Below, in pieces: positions 36,769-45,116 of a stretch of DNA of 46,822 nt. The notes under the pieces were generated by a model that was not told the DNA's origin, did no database searches, and saw only the letters and a program-made list of their open reading frames with translations. Position 1 is the stretch's first letter. Each line of letters opens with the position of its first letter. A program made the position numbers and the translations under genes. The DNA comes from Eubacteriales bacterium (lineage in GTDB: Bacteria; Bacillota; Clostridia; Christensenellales; UMGS416): positions 6,195 to 53,016 of the forward strand of contig JAQUVY010000003.1 in assembly GCA_028693155.1 (NCBI GenBank), given 5' to 3'.

Positions 36769-37917
36769 TTCCTTTGCGGCTGCCAGCGCCGGGATCAAAG
36801 CCAAAAAGCTCACGCACCCTACCGCAGCCAGGCTGACGCCCACAGGAAAGCGTTCCGAGAGGAAGCCGGTGAGCAGCGGGCCTACAAACATTCCCAGCGC
36901 ATAGATGGACTGAAAAAAGCCCATGGCTGTGCCGCGTTTTTCGGGCGCGATGTCTCGAATGGCCAGGCCGGTGAGCAAAGGAAAGGTAAGGCCGCCGCCC
37001 ACGCCGGCGAAAAACTGCAGCAGAAAAAGCGCGGGAAGCGCGCGTCCCAACACAGGGATGAGCACCGTGCACAGGCCGGTCAGCGCCAGCCCGGCGGGCA
37101 GGCATTGCTCGGTGCGGAAGCGCTTGAGCAAAACGGCCGAGGCCAGCAGCGATCCGCAGAGCATCCCGCCCACGCTCAGCGCGGTGAGCAGCCCCAGTTG
37201 AGAGGCCGATGCGCCCAACGCCTTGGCATAGGTGGGCACGAAGCCCAGCGCCGCGCCCTGATTGACCACCTGAAAGAGGATGCCCACCGTGCTGACGAGC
37301 AGCAGGTGCCCGTTCAGCCCCACCTTGAGCAGCGCGGAAAGCCGCTGGGGCGGCTGCTCGGGCACACGCTCGGTCAGCCCCGGTGCCAGCAGCGCCGCCG
37401 CCAGACCCAGGCAGGCCGCCAGCCAAAACGCGGCCGTGCTGCCCAAAAGCTGCGCGATGACACCGCCCAGCAGCATGGCGCCCATTTGCCCCAAATTGTT
37501 AAAGACCATGACCCGTGCCATGGTGCGCGAGGCCTCTTGGGGCGTGTAATAGGCCGAAAAAAGCACGGTAAACACCACCCACACCGCGGCGGAAGCGCCG
37601 GCCAGCGCCCGAAACACCAGCAGCAGCGCGGGCGTGCGGGCCAGCGCCAGCCCCGCGGCGGACACCGCCCCCAGCGCGCAGCCTATCACCGCGAACAGGC
37701 GCCTTTTTCGGATGCGGTCGCTGAGCATACCCAGCGGCACGCGCACCAGCAGCTGAACCAGACCGTAAGCGCTTAAAATGGCGCCCACCCCTGCCGGGGA
37801 TGCACCCAGCGCCGCGCAGTGGGTGGACAGCAGCGGCTGATAGGCGTACAGCGCCATCCAGTACAGCGTGACCACCGTATAAAACAAAGCGATGCGGGGA
37901 GCGGATTTGCTGTGCAT
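36754..37917 (-). CDS. Major facilitator superfamily transporter
   Basis: 387 residues from the ATG with GTGAGG upstream; earlier in-frame ATGs fall in the promoter. Twelve predicted helices. The loop 2-3 motif is PLGMLSDRIRKRR, and PEKRGTAMGFFQSIYALGMFVGPLLTGFL is the corresponding second-half segment. It resembles drug:H+ antiporter-like exporters (12 helices), but sugar export or import cannot be excluded. Divergent from a beta-helix protein gene; the 80 bases between must hold both promoters. Confidence 0.9.
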   Translation of the reverse strand: MHSKSAPRIALFYTVVTLYWMALYAYQPLLSTHCAALGASPAGVGAILSAYGLVQLLVRVPLGMLSDRIRKRRLFAVIGCALGAVSAAGLALARTPALLLVFRALAGASAAVWVVFTVLFSAYYTPQEASRTMARVMVFNNLGQMGAMLLGGVIAQLLGSTAAFWLAACLGLAAALLAPGLTERVPEQPPQRLSALLKVGLNGHLLLVSTVGILFQVVNQGAALGFVPTYAKALGASASQLGLLTALSVGGMLCGSLLASAVLLKRFRTEQCLPAGLALTGLCTVLIPVLGRALPALFLLQFFAGVGGGLTFPLLTGLAIRDIAPEKRGTAMGFFQSIYALGMFVGPLLTGFLSERFPVGVSLAAVGCVSFLALIPALAAAKEKRRG

Positions 37918-37997
37918 AAAAACCTCACGCATGTTAAAATAAATTGTCTTATCAGCATACCACAACCATGGCGACACCGCCAAGCGGAGGGGACAAA

Positions 37998-39137
37998 ATG
38001 GAATGGAGCAAAATAACCGATTTCGGCGCCGTGGGAGACGGCGTTCATGACGACACGCCTGCTCTGGCGGCGGCCATGCAGGCAGCGCAGAAAAGCACAG
38101 CGGTGGTTTATTTCCCGCCGGGGCGTTACCGCATCCATCCCATACGGGTGCCGGGGCATATCACGCTTTTGGGCGCATCGGCCTGGGGGTACGCCTGGGG
38201 CAGAAGCGACCCGGCGGACGAAACCACGGCGGGCAGAGCCGTGTTGCTGGCCGCATCGGGGCAGGGCAACGCCCTGTTGGATCTGACCGGCGCAAAAGGA
38301 ACGCGCATTCAGGGACTGACGCTGCAGGGGGAGCGGCAGGGGCAGGCTCTGCACGGCATCTACATCAAAAACACCGGCTGCGAGCAAAACGTTACGGTTG
38401 AGGACTGCCGCATTACGGGCTTTTCCGGGTCGGGTGTGCGGCTGGACAATTCCTGGGTGGCCGCCATCCGCCGCTGCCTCATCATGAACAACGCGCAGGC
38501 GGGGATCGACTACTCCGGGGGCGTGGATGGTTGGATCATAGACAACCAGCTGGCTGCCAACGGTTGGGCGGGCATTTTTGCCGGCGGGTTTGACCCCACC
38601 CAAGCTGAAATGCCGCCCCAGGGGCGTGAGGGATGGTTTGGCACAGCCAGCATCACCATCACCGCCAACCGCGTGGAGTGGAACGCGTTGGGCGGCATTT
38701 TGCTGTATGATTCGGACAGCATACAGATCACCGGCTGCACGCTGGATCATAACTTCGGGCCAGGCGTGGGGCTGTGGCGCTGCCGCGCCATGGCCTGCAC
38801 AGGCAATATCTTCAGAAGCAACGGCGCCGATCGGCTGGATGAAAAAAGCACCCATCTGCTGCTGGAGAACTGCCGGGGCACGGCGGTGACGGGCAACAGC
38901 CTGTACGCCTGGATGGAGCGCACCGAGTATGCGCTTTTGGCACCCACGCCGTTTTACGGCATGGTGCTGCGCGGCCTCACCGGCAGCGCGGTGACGGGCA
39001 ACGCGCTTTTTGAAAGCGGCAGCAAGGAACTCGTTTTGGACGGCGGCGGCCACACCGACAGCGTCATCGCCGCCAACCCCGGCACCGTTCCCGACCTGTC
39101 CGGCCGAAGCTACCCCGGGCAAACGCAAAAGGAATAG
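37998..39137 (+). CDS. Right-handed beta-helix (pectate lyase/polygalacturonase-like) protein
   Basis: 379 residues from the ATG with GGAGGGG upstream. The N-terminus WSKITDFGAVGDGVHDDTPALAAAMQAAQKSTAVVYFPPGRYRI is the pectate_lyase_3 signature shared by polygalacturonases and phage tailspikes. It is followed by many beta-helix turns (VTVEDCRITGFSGSGVRLDNS, IIDNQLAANGWAGIFAGG, ITANRVEWNALGGILLYDSDSIQITGCTLDHN). No signal peptide, so cytoplasmic. The catalytic residues of GH28 are not evident; an epimerase, lyase or hydrolase role on a glycan is possible. Adjacent to two sugar oxidoreductases. Confidence 0.82.
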   Translation: MEWSKITDFGAVGDGVHDDTPALAAAMQAAQKSTAVVYFPPGRYRIHPIRVPGHITLLGASAWGYAWGRSDPADETTAGRAVLLAASGQGNALLDLTGAKGTRIQGLTLQGERQGQALHGIYIKNTGCEQNVTVEDCRITGFSGSGVRLDNSWVAAIRRCLIMNNAQAGIDYSGGVDGWIIDNQLAANGWAGIFAGGFDPTQAEMPPQGREGWFGTASITITANRVEWNALGGILLYDSDSIQITGCTLDHNFGPGVGLWRCRAMACTGNIFRSNGADRLDEKSTHLLLENCRGTAVTGNSLYAWMERTEYALLAPTPFYGMVLRGLTGSAVTGNALFESGSKELVLDGGGHTDSVIAANPGTVPDLSGRSYPGQTQKE

Positions 39138-39227
39138 CCCGTTCTCAAAAGAATGCCTGTTATCCTGTGGCTGTTTTTGGTATGATACAGGAAGATTTCC
39201 ATCTTTCATTTATGGGAGGAATTCATC

Positions 39228-40313
39228 ATGGACAGAATTGTAAGGATCGGTATCATTGGCTGCGGCGGTATCGCCAACGGCAAACATATGCCCGCGCTGC
39301 ACACCCTGCCCAACGTTCAGCTGGTCGCCTTTTGCGACCTGATCGAGGAGCGCGCCCAAAAGGCCGCCGCCGAGTACGGCGCGCCGGACGCGAAGGTCTA
39401 CACGAACTATCACGACCTGCTGCAGGATGATTCCATCGAGGTGGTGCACGTGTGCACGCCCAACCGCTCCCACGCCGAGATCTCCATCGCCGCGATGGAA
39501 GCGGGCAAGCACGTGATGTGCGAAAAGCCCATGGCCAAGACGGCTGCCGACGCCCGGCGCATGGTGGAGACCGCCAAGCGCACCGGCAAAAAGCTGACCA
39601 TTGGCTATCAGCACCGCCACAAGGCCGAGAGCCGCTATGTCAAGAGCGTCATTGACCGGGGAGATCTGGGCGACATTTATTTCGCCAAGGCCTTTGCCAT
39701 TCGCCGCCGCGGCACCCCCAACTGGGGCGTGTTCCTCAACGAGTATGAGCAGGGCGGCGGACCCCTCATCGACATCGGCACCCATTCTTTGGATCTGACA
39801 CTGTATTTGATGAACAACTATAAGCCCCGCATGGTGGTGGGCACCACCTATAAGAAGCTGCCCAACCCGGACTGCGGCAACCCCTGGGGCCCGTGGGACC
39901 CGGCGCAGCACACGGTGGAGGATTCGGCCTTCGGCTTCATTGAAATGGAAAACGGCGCCACCATCATTCTGGAGAGCAGCTGGTGCCTGAACACCTGCGA
40001 GCCCGTGCAGGAGGGCAGCACCATGCTGTGCGGCACCAAGGCCGGCGCGCAGATCAAAAACGGCGTCACCATCAACAAGGACGAGTTCGGCCGGCTGGTC
40101 GACATTAAGCCCGAGCTGAACGCGGGCGGCGTGGCGTTTTATGACGGCGTGAACGAGACCCCGCCCATCACCGAGGCGCGCCGCTGGATCGACGCCATCA
40201 TCAACGACAAGGATCCGGTGGTGCTGCCCGAGCAGGCCTGCGTGGTTTCCGAGATCCTCGAGGCCATCTACACCTCCGCCAAGACCGGCGCACCCGTGTA
40301 CTTTAACAAATAA
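39228..40313 (+). CDS. Gfo/Idh/MocA-family oxidoreductase (first of two)
   Basis: 361 residues from the ATG with GGGAGGAATTC upstream. N-terminal Rossmann fold RIGIIGCGGIANGKHMPAL, the conserved CEKPMAKTAADARRMVE with the catalytic-site EKP, and C-terminal GGGPLIDIGTHSLDLTLYLM with the histidine typical of the family. These NAD(P)-dependent enzymes act on sugars, inositols or sugar acids. A -10-like TATGAT precedes it at 39181. It is followed 11 bases later by a second family member, so the two probably act in one pathway. Confidence 0.9.
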   Translation: MDRIVRIGIIGCGGIANGKHMPALHTLPNVQLVAFCDLIEERAQKAAAEYGAPDAKVYTNYHDLLQDDSIEVVHVCTPNRSHAEISIAAMEAGKHVMCEKPMAKTAADARRMVETAKRTGKKLTIGYQHRHKAESRYVKSVIDRGDLGDIYFAKAFAIRRRGTPNWGVFLNEYEQGGGPLIDIGTHSLDLTLYLMNNYKPRMVVGTTYKKLPNPDCGNPWGPWDPAQHTVEDSAFGFIEMENGATIILESSWCLNTCEPVQEGSTMLCGTKAGAQIKNGVTINKDEFGRLVDIKPELNAGGVAFYDGVNETPPITEARRWIDAIINDKDPVVLPEQACVVSEILEAIYTSAKTGAPVYFNK

Positions 40314-40324
40314 GGAGAACCTTC

Positions 40325-41293
40325 ATGCTGAAAGTCGCAATGATAAGCAAGTGGCATGTGCATGCGCCTGAGTATGCCCGCCGCATTGTGGAGACCGGCC
40401 GCGCGCAGATCACCTGCGTGTGGGACGAGGACGCCGCCCGGGGAGAAGCCTGGGCAAAGGAACTGGGAGTGGACTTTGTGGCCGATTATGACGCGCTGCT
40501 GGCCCGCCCCGATGTGGACGCCGTTATTTTGGATACGCCCACCAATCTGCACAAGGATATGATGATCCGCGCGGCCAACGCCGGCAAGCATATTTACACC
40601 GAGAAGGTCATGTGCCTGACGGTGGCCGACTGCGACGAGGTGATCGAGGCGGTGGAGCGCAACCATGTGATTTTCACCATCTCCTTCCCCAAGCGCGCCT
40701 GGCCGTGCAATCTGTTCATCAAGGACGCCATTGACAAGGGCGTGTTGGGCGACATCACGGCGGTGCGCGTGCGCAACGCCCACGACGGCGCTTCGGGCGG
40801 CTGGCTGCCCGAGTATTGGTTTGACCCCGTCACCACCGGCGGCGGCGCCATGATGGATCTGGGTGCCCATCCCATGTACATCTCCTCCTGGCTGCTGGGC
40901 AAGCCCACCCGCATTGTTTCCATGTTTAACGGCCTCACCGGTCACGCGGTGGAGGATAACTCCGTATGCGCCATCGAGTTCGAGGGCGGTGCCATTGCCG
41001 TGAGCGAAACCAGTTTGGTGTCCCCCATGACGCCGGACACCTTTGAGGTGTACGGAACCAAGGGCGTGATCATCGTTACGGACAACCAGGTGCGCATCAA
41101 GACGGCTGACGACAAGGAGCACTGGCACGAGCCCGAGCTGCCCGCCGCGCTGCCTCACCCCATTGAGCAGTGGGTGACCTCCGTGCTGGACGGCGCACCC
41201 GTGCGCTACGGCACGGCCGAGGGCCGCGCGCTTACCCAGCTGATGGAAGGTGCCTATATCGCCCACCGCGAGAAGCGGGAAGTACAGTTCTGA
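40325..41293 (+). CDS. Gfo/Idh/MocA-family oxidoreductase (second of two)
   Basis: 322 residues from the ATG with AAGGAG upstream. It shares the fold but is clearly diverged from its neighbour. The N-terminus LKVAMISKWHVHAPEYARRIVE lacks the GxGxxG loop seen in the first gene. The EKP motif is YTEKVMCLTVADCDEVIE, with valine for proline. GGGAMMDLGAHPMYISSWLLG matches the substrate-binding segment. The altered cofactor loop means NAD use is less certain. Same operon as the first gene, ended by a strong terminator. Confidence 0.87.
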   Translation: MLKVAMISKWHVHAPEYARRIVETGRAQITCVWDEDAARGEAWAKELGVDFVADYDALLARPDVDAVILDTPTNLHKDMMIRAANAGKHIYTEKVMCLTVADCDEVIEAVERNHVIFTISFPKRAWPCNLFIKDAIDKGVLGDITAVRVRNAHDGASGGWLPEYWFDPVTTGGGAMMDLGAHPMYISSWLLGKPTRIVSMFNGLTGHAVEDNSVCAIEFEGGAIAVSETSLVSPMTPDTFEVYGTKGVIIVTDNQVRIKTADDKEHWHEPELPAALPHPIEQWVTSVLDGAPVRYGTAEGRALTQLMEGAYIAHREKREVQF

Positions 41294-41302
41294 TAAAAAT
41301 AT

Positions 41303-41332
41303 GCGGCGGCCCGCCCGGGTCGCCGCTTTTTT
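41303..41332 (+). terminator. Terminator of the oxidoreductase operon
   Basis: GCGGCG and CGCCGC arms with an inner CCC/GGG pair, followed by six T. Confidence 0.88.
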
Positions 41333-41348
41333 GTTCAAAGGAGAGGGT

Positions 41349-41900
41349 ATGGATTTATTGCTTGTCGTTTTTGCAGCACTGTTTTTAGCAACGTTGTGTT
41401 ATCTCCCCGTGGGTCTTATCATCCGGTGCCGGGCGAAGCTTTCCTTCCTGCGCCATGCGGCGTGGGTGTGCTTTGGGGCGCAGCTGCTGGTGGTGCTTTT
41501 TGCCACGCTGTTTTGGGGAGGGTTTGTGCCTCGCTTTGTCAGTGAATATCATCTGCTGAACTTGCGCCCCTTTGTGTGGGTCGCTCAAACCTATTCCATG
41601 GGGGCGGCAAAAATGGCCAAGCAGCTGGCGAAGAATGTGCTCATGCTGCTGCCGGCGGGCCTTTTGCTGCCGGTGCTCTTTCCCCGCCTGAGACGGCTTT
41701 GGAAAACCCTGCTGGTCATCGGGGTTTTTGTGTTGGCCGTGGAAACGGTGCAGTACTTCATCGGCCGTTCGGCGGACGTGGACGACCTCATCATGAACAC
41801 GCTGGGCGGCGCGGCGGGTTACGGTCTGTTTGCCCTGGGGAACCGCGTTTTTTCGCAAAAGCCCTTTTGGAATGCGCTTTTGGGCGAACGCGGTAAATGA
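41349..41900 (+). CDS. VanZ-family membrane protein
   Basis: 183 residues from the ATG with AAAGGAGAGGG upstream. Four to five membrane helices. The VanZ signature is clear near the C-terminus: NVLMLLPAGLLLPVLFPRLRRLWKTL, VETVQYFIGRSADVDDLIMNTLGGAAGYGLF, with the conserved E, Q, R, DVDD and N-x-x-G-G. VanZ proteins give low-level lipoglycopeptide resistance; their biochemical role is unsettled. Just upstream of the secreted amidase gene, which has its own promoter. Confidence 0.9.
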   Translation: MDLLLVVFAALFLATLCYLPVGLIIRCRAKLSFLRHAAWVCFGAQLLVVLFATLFWGGFVPRFVSEYHLLNLRPFVWVAQTYSMGAAKMAKQLAKNVLMLLPAGLLLPVLFPRLRRLWKTLLVIGVFVLAVETVQYFIGRSADVDDLIMNTLGGAAGYGLFALGNRVFSQKPFWNALLGERGK

Positions 41901-41901
41901 T

Positions 41902-41930
41902 TTGACGGGCTAAACGGAATCAAGTAAAAT
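41902..41930 (+). promoter_or_regulatory. Promoter of the amidase-cohesin operon
   Basis: TTGACG, 17 bp, TAAAAT, about 40 bases before the amidase ATG. Confidence 0.7.
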
Positions 41931-41971
41931 AAACAGGATCCATTTTATTCTAGGCCTTGAGGGGGCGTCCT

Positions 41972-43354
41972 ATGAAGTGCCGGATACTGGTTTGCATACT
42001 TTTAAGCGCGCTGCTGCTGGGCGGGGCGTGCTTGCCCGCGCTTGCCGACGGCGACCCCTACGCGGCGTATCCTTTCCCAGTCAACCAATCGCTGCAGGGC
42101 AAAACCGTCATCCTCGACCCGGGTCACTGCCAAGGCAGCGGTGGGGCCTATGCGGATTATGTGGAGCATGTGCATGTGCTGCGCATTGCCGAGCTGCTCA
42201 AGACTGATCTGGAAAACTGCGGTGCCACCGTGGTGATGACCCGAACCGACGCCACCAAGCAGCACAACCTTATGCGCATGTGCCTGTCCAACTCGGTGGC
42301 GCTGGGCATGGTGCGCGGCGTGAAGGAGGCCGCGGGCGCGGCCGACGACGTGGCGGAGATCGATCGCCTGCTGGCGCTGATGGCTTCCATCCGGCAGGAT
42401 GAATCGCTGGTGCCCACCTATTTCAACTCACCTTATGATTACAGCCATACGCGGGTGATCCACCCGGATCTTAAGAAAATATTTGAATACGAAAGCGACC
42501 CCGTCGTAGCGGAAAATCTGCTTTTCGTTTCCCTGCATACCAACGCCCCGGGCAGCAGCGATACGTCCATCAGCGGGTGCATCACCTATTGCCTGAACAA
42601 CAGTTGGAGCGATTCGCGCAATTATTACACCGCCTACAGCCATGTGGAGCGGTCTAAGCGGTTTGCCCGGCTGATGGGAGAGCAGGTGGCCGCGGCGGCG
42701 GATTACCGAAACCGCGGCGTCTCGGTCAACGACTTTTTCATGCTGCGGGAGCACAATATCCCCGCGGCGCTGGTGGAGGCGGGGTACCATACCAACGCCA
42801 CCGACCGGGCAAAGCTGATGGACGAGGTGTATAAAAAGCGCATTGCCAACGGCGTTGCCTACGCCATCGTGGAGTATTTCACCGGCAGCTCCGCGCCCTC
42901 GGGCGGCGAAACCCTGCCCGAAGAGACCCAGGACGACCGCGTGACCAGCAGCGTCTACCGCGTGAGCAGCCAGGGAGTTTCGGGCGTGCCGCTGGGCACG
43001 GATGCCGCCGCGCTGCTGGGAAACCTGTCCTCGCAGGATTACGAGCTGCGCCTGACAGACGCCGCGGGGCAGCCCAAGGCGCAGGGCGGCGTGGTCACCG
43101 GAGATGTGCTGTGCGCCTACGCCCAGGAGGAGCTGAAGGGTCAGTTCCCCATCGTCTTGTATGGGGATATAAACGGCGACGGGCAGATCGCGCTGCTGGA
43201 TTTGCTGATGCTGCAAAAGCATTTGCTGGGCACAGCCGCGCTCAACGGCGCATACCTGCGCGCGGCCGATGTCAACCACGACAGCCGGGCGGCGCTACTT
43301 GACCTGCTGGTCATCCAAAAATATTTGCTGGGGACCGGGACGATTACCCAATGA
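41972..43354 (+). CDS. Secreted N-acetylmuramoyl-L-alanine amidase with C-terminal dockerin
   Basis: 460 residues. Signal peptide 1-25 (cut after ALA-D). Amidase_3 zinc domain ~44-305: VILDPGHCQG (H52), YADYVEHVHVLR (E65), FVSLHTNA (H189) and ALVEAGYHTN (E269), the full metal and catalytic set. An acidic linker (309-322) and a small beta-type domain (325-395) lead to a type I-like dockerin (398-456) of two calcium loops, GDINGDGQIALLD and ADVNHDSRAALLD, each followed by an LLxxQKxLLG helix. Positions 10-11 of both loops are Leu-Leu, a symmetric recognition pair. The enzyme cuts the bond between MurNAc and the stem peptide. The next gene, overlapping by four bases (ATGA) but starting properly at 43366, encodes a cohesin-bearing membrane protein. 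Confidence 0.93.
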   Translation: MKCRILVCILLSALLLGGACLPALADGDPYAAYPFPVNQSLQGKTVILDPGHCQGSGGAYADYVEHVHVLRIAELLKTDLENCGATVVMTRTDATKQHNLMRMCLSNSVALGMVRGVKEAAGAADDVAEIDRLLALMASIRQDESLVPTYFNSPYDYSHTRVIHPDLKKIFEYESDPVVAENLLFVSLHTNAPGSSDTSISGCITYCLNNSWSDSRNYYTAYSHVERSKRFARLMGEQVAAAADYRNRGVSVNDFFMLREHNIPAALVEAGYHTNATDRAKLMDEVYKKRIANGVAYAIVEYFTGSSAPSGGETLPEETQDDRVTSSVYRVSSQGVSGVPLGTDAAALLGNLSSQDYELRLTDAAGQPKAQGGVVTGDVLCAYAQEELKGQFPIVLYGDINGDGQIALLDLLMLQKHLLGTAALNGAYLRAADVNHDSRAALLDLLVIQKYLLGTGTITQ

Positions 43355-43365
43355 GGAGCATAACG

Positions 43366-44616
43366 ATGAAAAAACGGACGGGGAAGCTTTTGACCGCGGC
43401 GCTGGCGCTGGCGCTGCTGCTGGGACTGTGGGGCGCGCCGGCTTACGCCGTGGGTGTTTCCGTGTCGGGAAAGACGGTAAAGCCCGGCGACTCGGTGAGC
43501 GTGCGCGTATCCTTCAGCGGGGCGGACATTTTCGGTGTGCGCGCCAGCTTCTCTTATGATTCCTCGGTGCTGCAGTTTACCGGGGGCAGCGGTGGCGTGG
43601 CCAATGGCAACATCGTGCTGTACGGCGGGGATAAATCGGTCAACTCTTTGAGCTGCACGCTGAACTTCAAGGCCATCGCGGCGGGCAGCGGCAAGGTATC
43701 CGTGTCGTGCTCGGAGAGCTATAACCGCGACTTGGCCTCTCTGGGCGGGGGCAGCGGCGGCGCAACCGTCACCGTGGCTGTGCCTGCTGCGCCGGCCACG
43801 CCCAAACCCACCGTGCCGGTGGAAAAGCGCGAGATCCCCGTGGAGCTGGGCGGCCAAACCTGGTATCTGTGGCACAACATTCCCGATGCGCAGACAGTCG
43901 AGGGCTTTGAGCGCATACAGGGTGCCTGGAAAGGCGAATCCGTGGAGCTGCTGCGGCAGCCGCAGACGGGTGTCGTGCTGGTCTTCCTGACGGATCAGGC
44001 GGGAAAAAACGGCGCGCTGATGGTGTGCAGTGAGGACGGTACGCTGTCTGCGTATGTGCCCTTGCAGATCTCCGGGCAATATGTGATCTTAAACCCGGGA
44101 ACCGCGCAGGTGCCCGAGGGATACACACCGGCGGAGCTGACGCTGGGTGGGGTCAGCGTTGCCGCGTGGCAGGCGGCGGGCGACGACAGCGGGTATTTTC
44201 TGGTGTGGGCGACAGACGCCGCCGGGCAAAGCGGCTGGTATTGCTACGACCCGGCGCAGGGAACCCTGCAGCGCTACGCCAAGCAGGTCATTATTGTGGA
44301 GGTGACGCCCGCGCCCACGGCTGCGCCCGCGCCTACCCCCGCCCCCACCCCCACGCCCACCCCGGCGCTGGGGCAGCGCCTGGCGGGCGACGCGCAGGCC
44401 ATGACGCTGATTTTGCTGCTGTTGGCGGCGGTGGGTGTGCTGGCGGCGGCGCTGGTGATCCTGTGCGTGAAGACGGGCAGTAAGGGCAAGGATGCCCCGG
44501 CGCAGGACACCGCCAAAGAAACGGCAGTGGAGGAGACACAGGCTCCCGAGGGTGCGGACGCACCCGCCGCGCAGGAAGCGCCGGCCGCGCCCGAAGCAAA
44601 CGACGAAAAATCATAA
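43366..44616 (+). CDS. Membrane-anchored cohesin-domain protein
   Basis: 416 residues from the ATG with GAGGAG upstream. Signal peptide 1-28 (AYA-VG). A cohesin-like domain at ~29-140: VSVSGKTVKPGDSVSVRVSFSGADIFGVRASFSYDSSVLQFTGGSGG..., then SLSCTLNFKAIAAGSGKVSVSC. A Pro/Thr linker, an unknown domain (156-305), a second linker rich in TPAP repeats (313-336), one membrane helix (345-368) and an acidic tail with KTGSKGK after it. Topology: cohesin outside, tail inside. This is the natural partner of a dockerin, and the upstream gene encodes exactly that. Only one cohesin is seen, so it is an anchor rather than a multi-enzyme scaffold. Confidence 0.88.
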   Translation: MKKRTGKLLTAALALALLLGLWGAPAYAVGVSVSGKTVKPGDSVSVRVSFSGADIFGVRASFSYDSSVLQFTGGSGGVANGNIVLYGGDKSVNSLSCTLNFKAIAAGSGKVSVSCSESYNRDLASLGGGSGGATVTVAVPAAPATPKPTVPVEKREIPVELGGQTWYLWHNIPDAQTVEGFERIQGAWKGESVELLRQPQTGVVLVFLTDQAGKNGALMVCSEDGTLSAYVPLQISGQYVILNPGTAQVPEGYTPAELTLGGVSVAAWQAAGDDSGYFLVWATDAAGQSGWYCYDPAQGTLQRYAKQVIIVEVTPAPTAAPAPTPAPTPTPTPALGQRLAGDAQAMTLILLLLAAVGVLAAALVILCVKTGSKGKDAPAQDTAKETAVEETQAPEGADAPAAQEAPAAPEANDEKS

Positions 44617-44620
44617 ACCG

Positions 44621-44660
44621 GGTGCGGGCGGCGGGAGAAACCCGCCGCACCGCGCTTTTT
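44621..44660 (+). terminator. Terminator of the amidase-cohesin operon
   Basis: Stem GCGGCGGG / CCCGCCGC with flanking GGT/ACC pairing and a short AGAAA loop, then CGCGCTTTTT. The T-run is offset by four bases, so efficiency is uncertain. It overlaps the ribosome site region of the next gene only at its edge. Confidence 0.6.
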
Positions 44661-44671
44661 GGGAGGACAAT

Positions 44672-45115
44672 ATGACGGTGCGCGAAGCAAGACCCGATGA
44701 TCTGGAAGCGCTGCTGGGGCTTTACGAACAGCTGCACGGCGAAACCATGCCCGAAAAAAACAGCCGGTTGACCGCGCTGTGGCAAAAAATCCTGCGGGAT
44801 GAGGATCAGCACGTTTTACTGGGGGAAGAGGCGGGGCTGCCGGTTTCGTCCTGCGTGGTCACGGTGATCCCCAACCTGACCCACGGCCAGCGGCCTTACG
44901 CGCTGGTGGAAAATGTGGTAACCCACGAGGCGTACCGGGGGCGCGGCTTTGCCACCGCCTGTTTGGACAAGGCGCGGGAGTTGGCCGCTTCGGAAAACTG
45001 CTACAAAATGATGCTGCTGACCGGCTCGAAAAAGGAAAGCACGCTGCGCTTTTATGAGCACGCGGGCTATAACCGGCAGGATAAAACCGCGTTTGTTCAG
45101 TGGCTGGAGCCGTAG
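44672..45115 (+). CDS. GNAT-family N-acetyltransferase
   Basis: 147 residues from the ATG with GGGAGG upstream. A standard GNAT domain: VREARPDDLEALLGLYEQLHG at the N-terminus, ALVENVVTHEAYRGRGFATACLDKARELAASENCYKMMLLTGSK with the acetyl-CoA loop RGRGFA, and LRFYEHAGYN near the end. Substrate unknown. It ends one base before the Nudix gene starts, so the two are co-translated. Confidence 0.9.
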   Translation: MTVREARPDDLEALLGLYEQLHGETMPEKNSRLTALWQKILRDEDQHVLLGEEAGLPVSSCVVTVIPNLTHGQRPYALVENVVTHEAYRGRGFATACLDKARELAASENCYKMMLLTGSKKESTLRFYEHAGYNRQDKTAFVQWLEP

Positions 45116-45116
45116 T

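Noticed and set aside
36754-37917. MFS and both MATE genes as one resistance island
   Set aside because: They have separate promoters and orientations, no integrase or transposase lies near, and base composition is like the rest.
27151-41900. Vancomycin-resistance cluster (VanY and VanZ both present)
   Set aside because: The genes are 13 kb apart with unrelated genes between, and vanR/S/H/A/X are absent.
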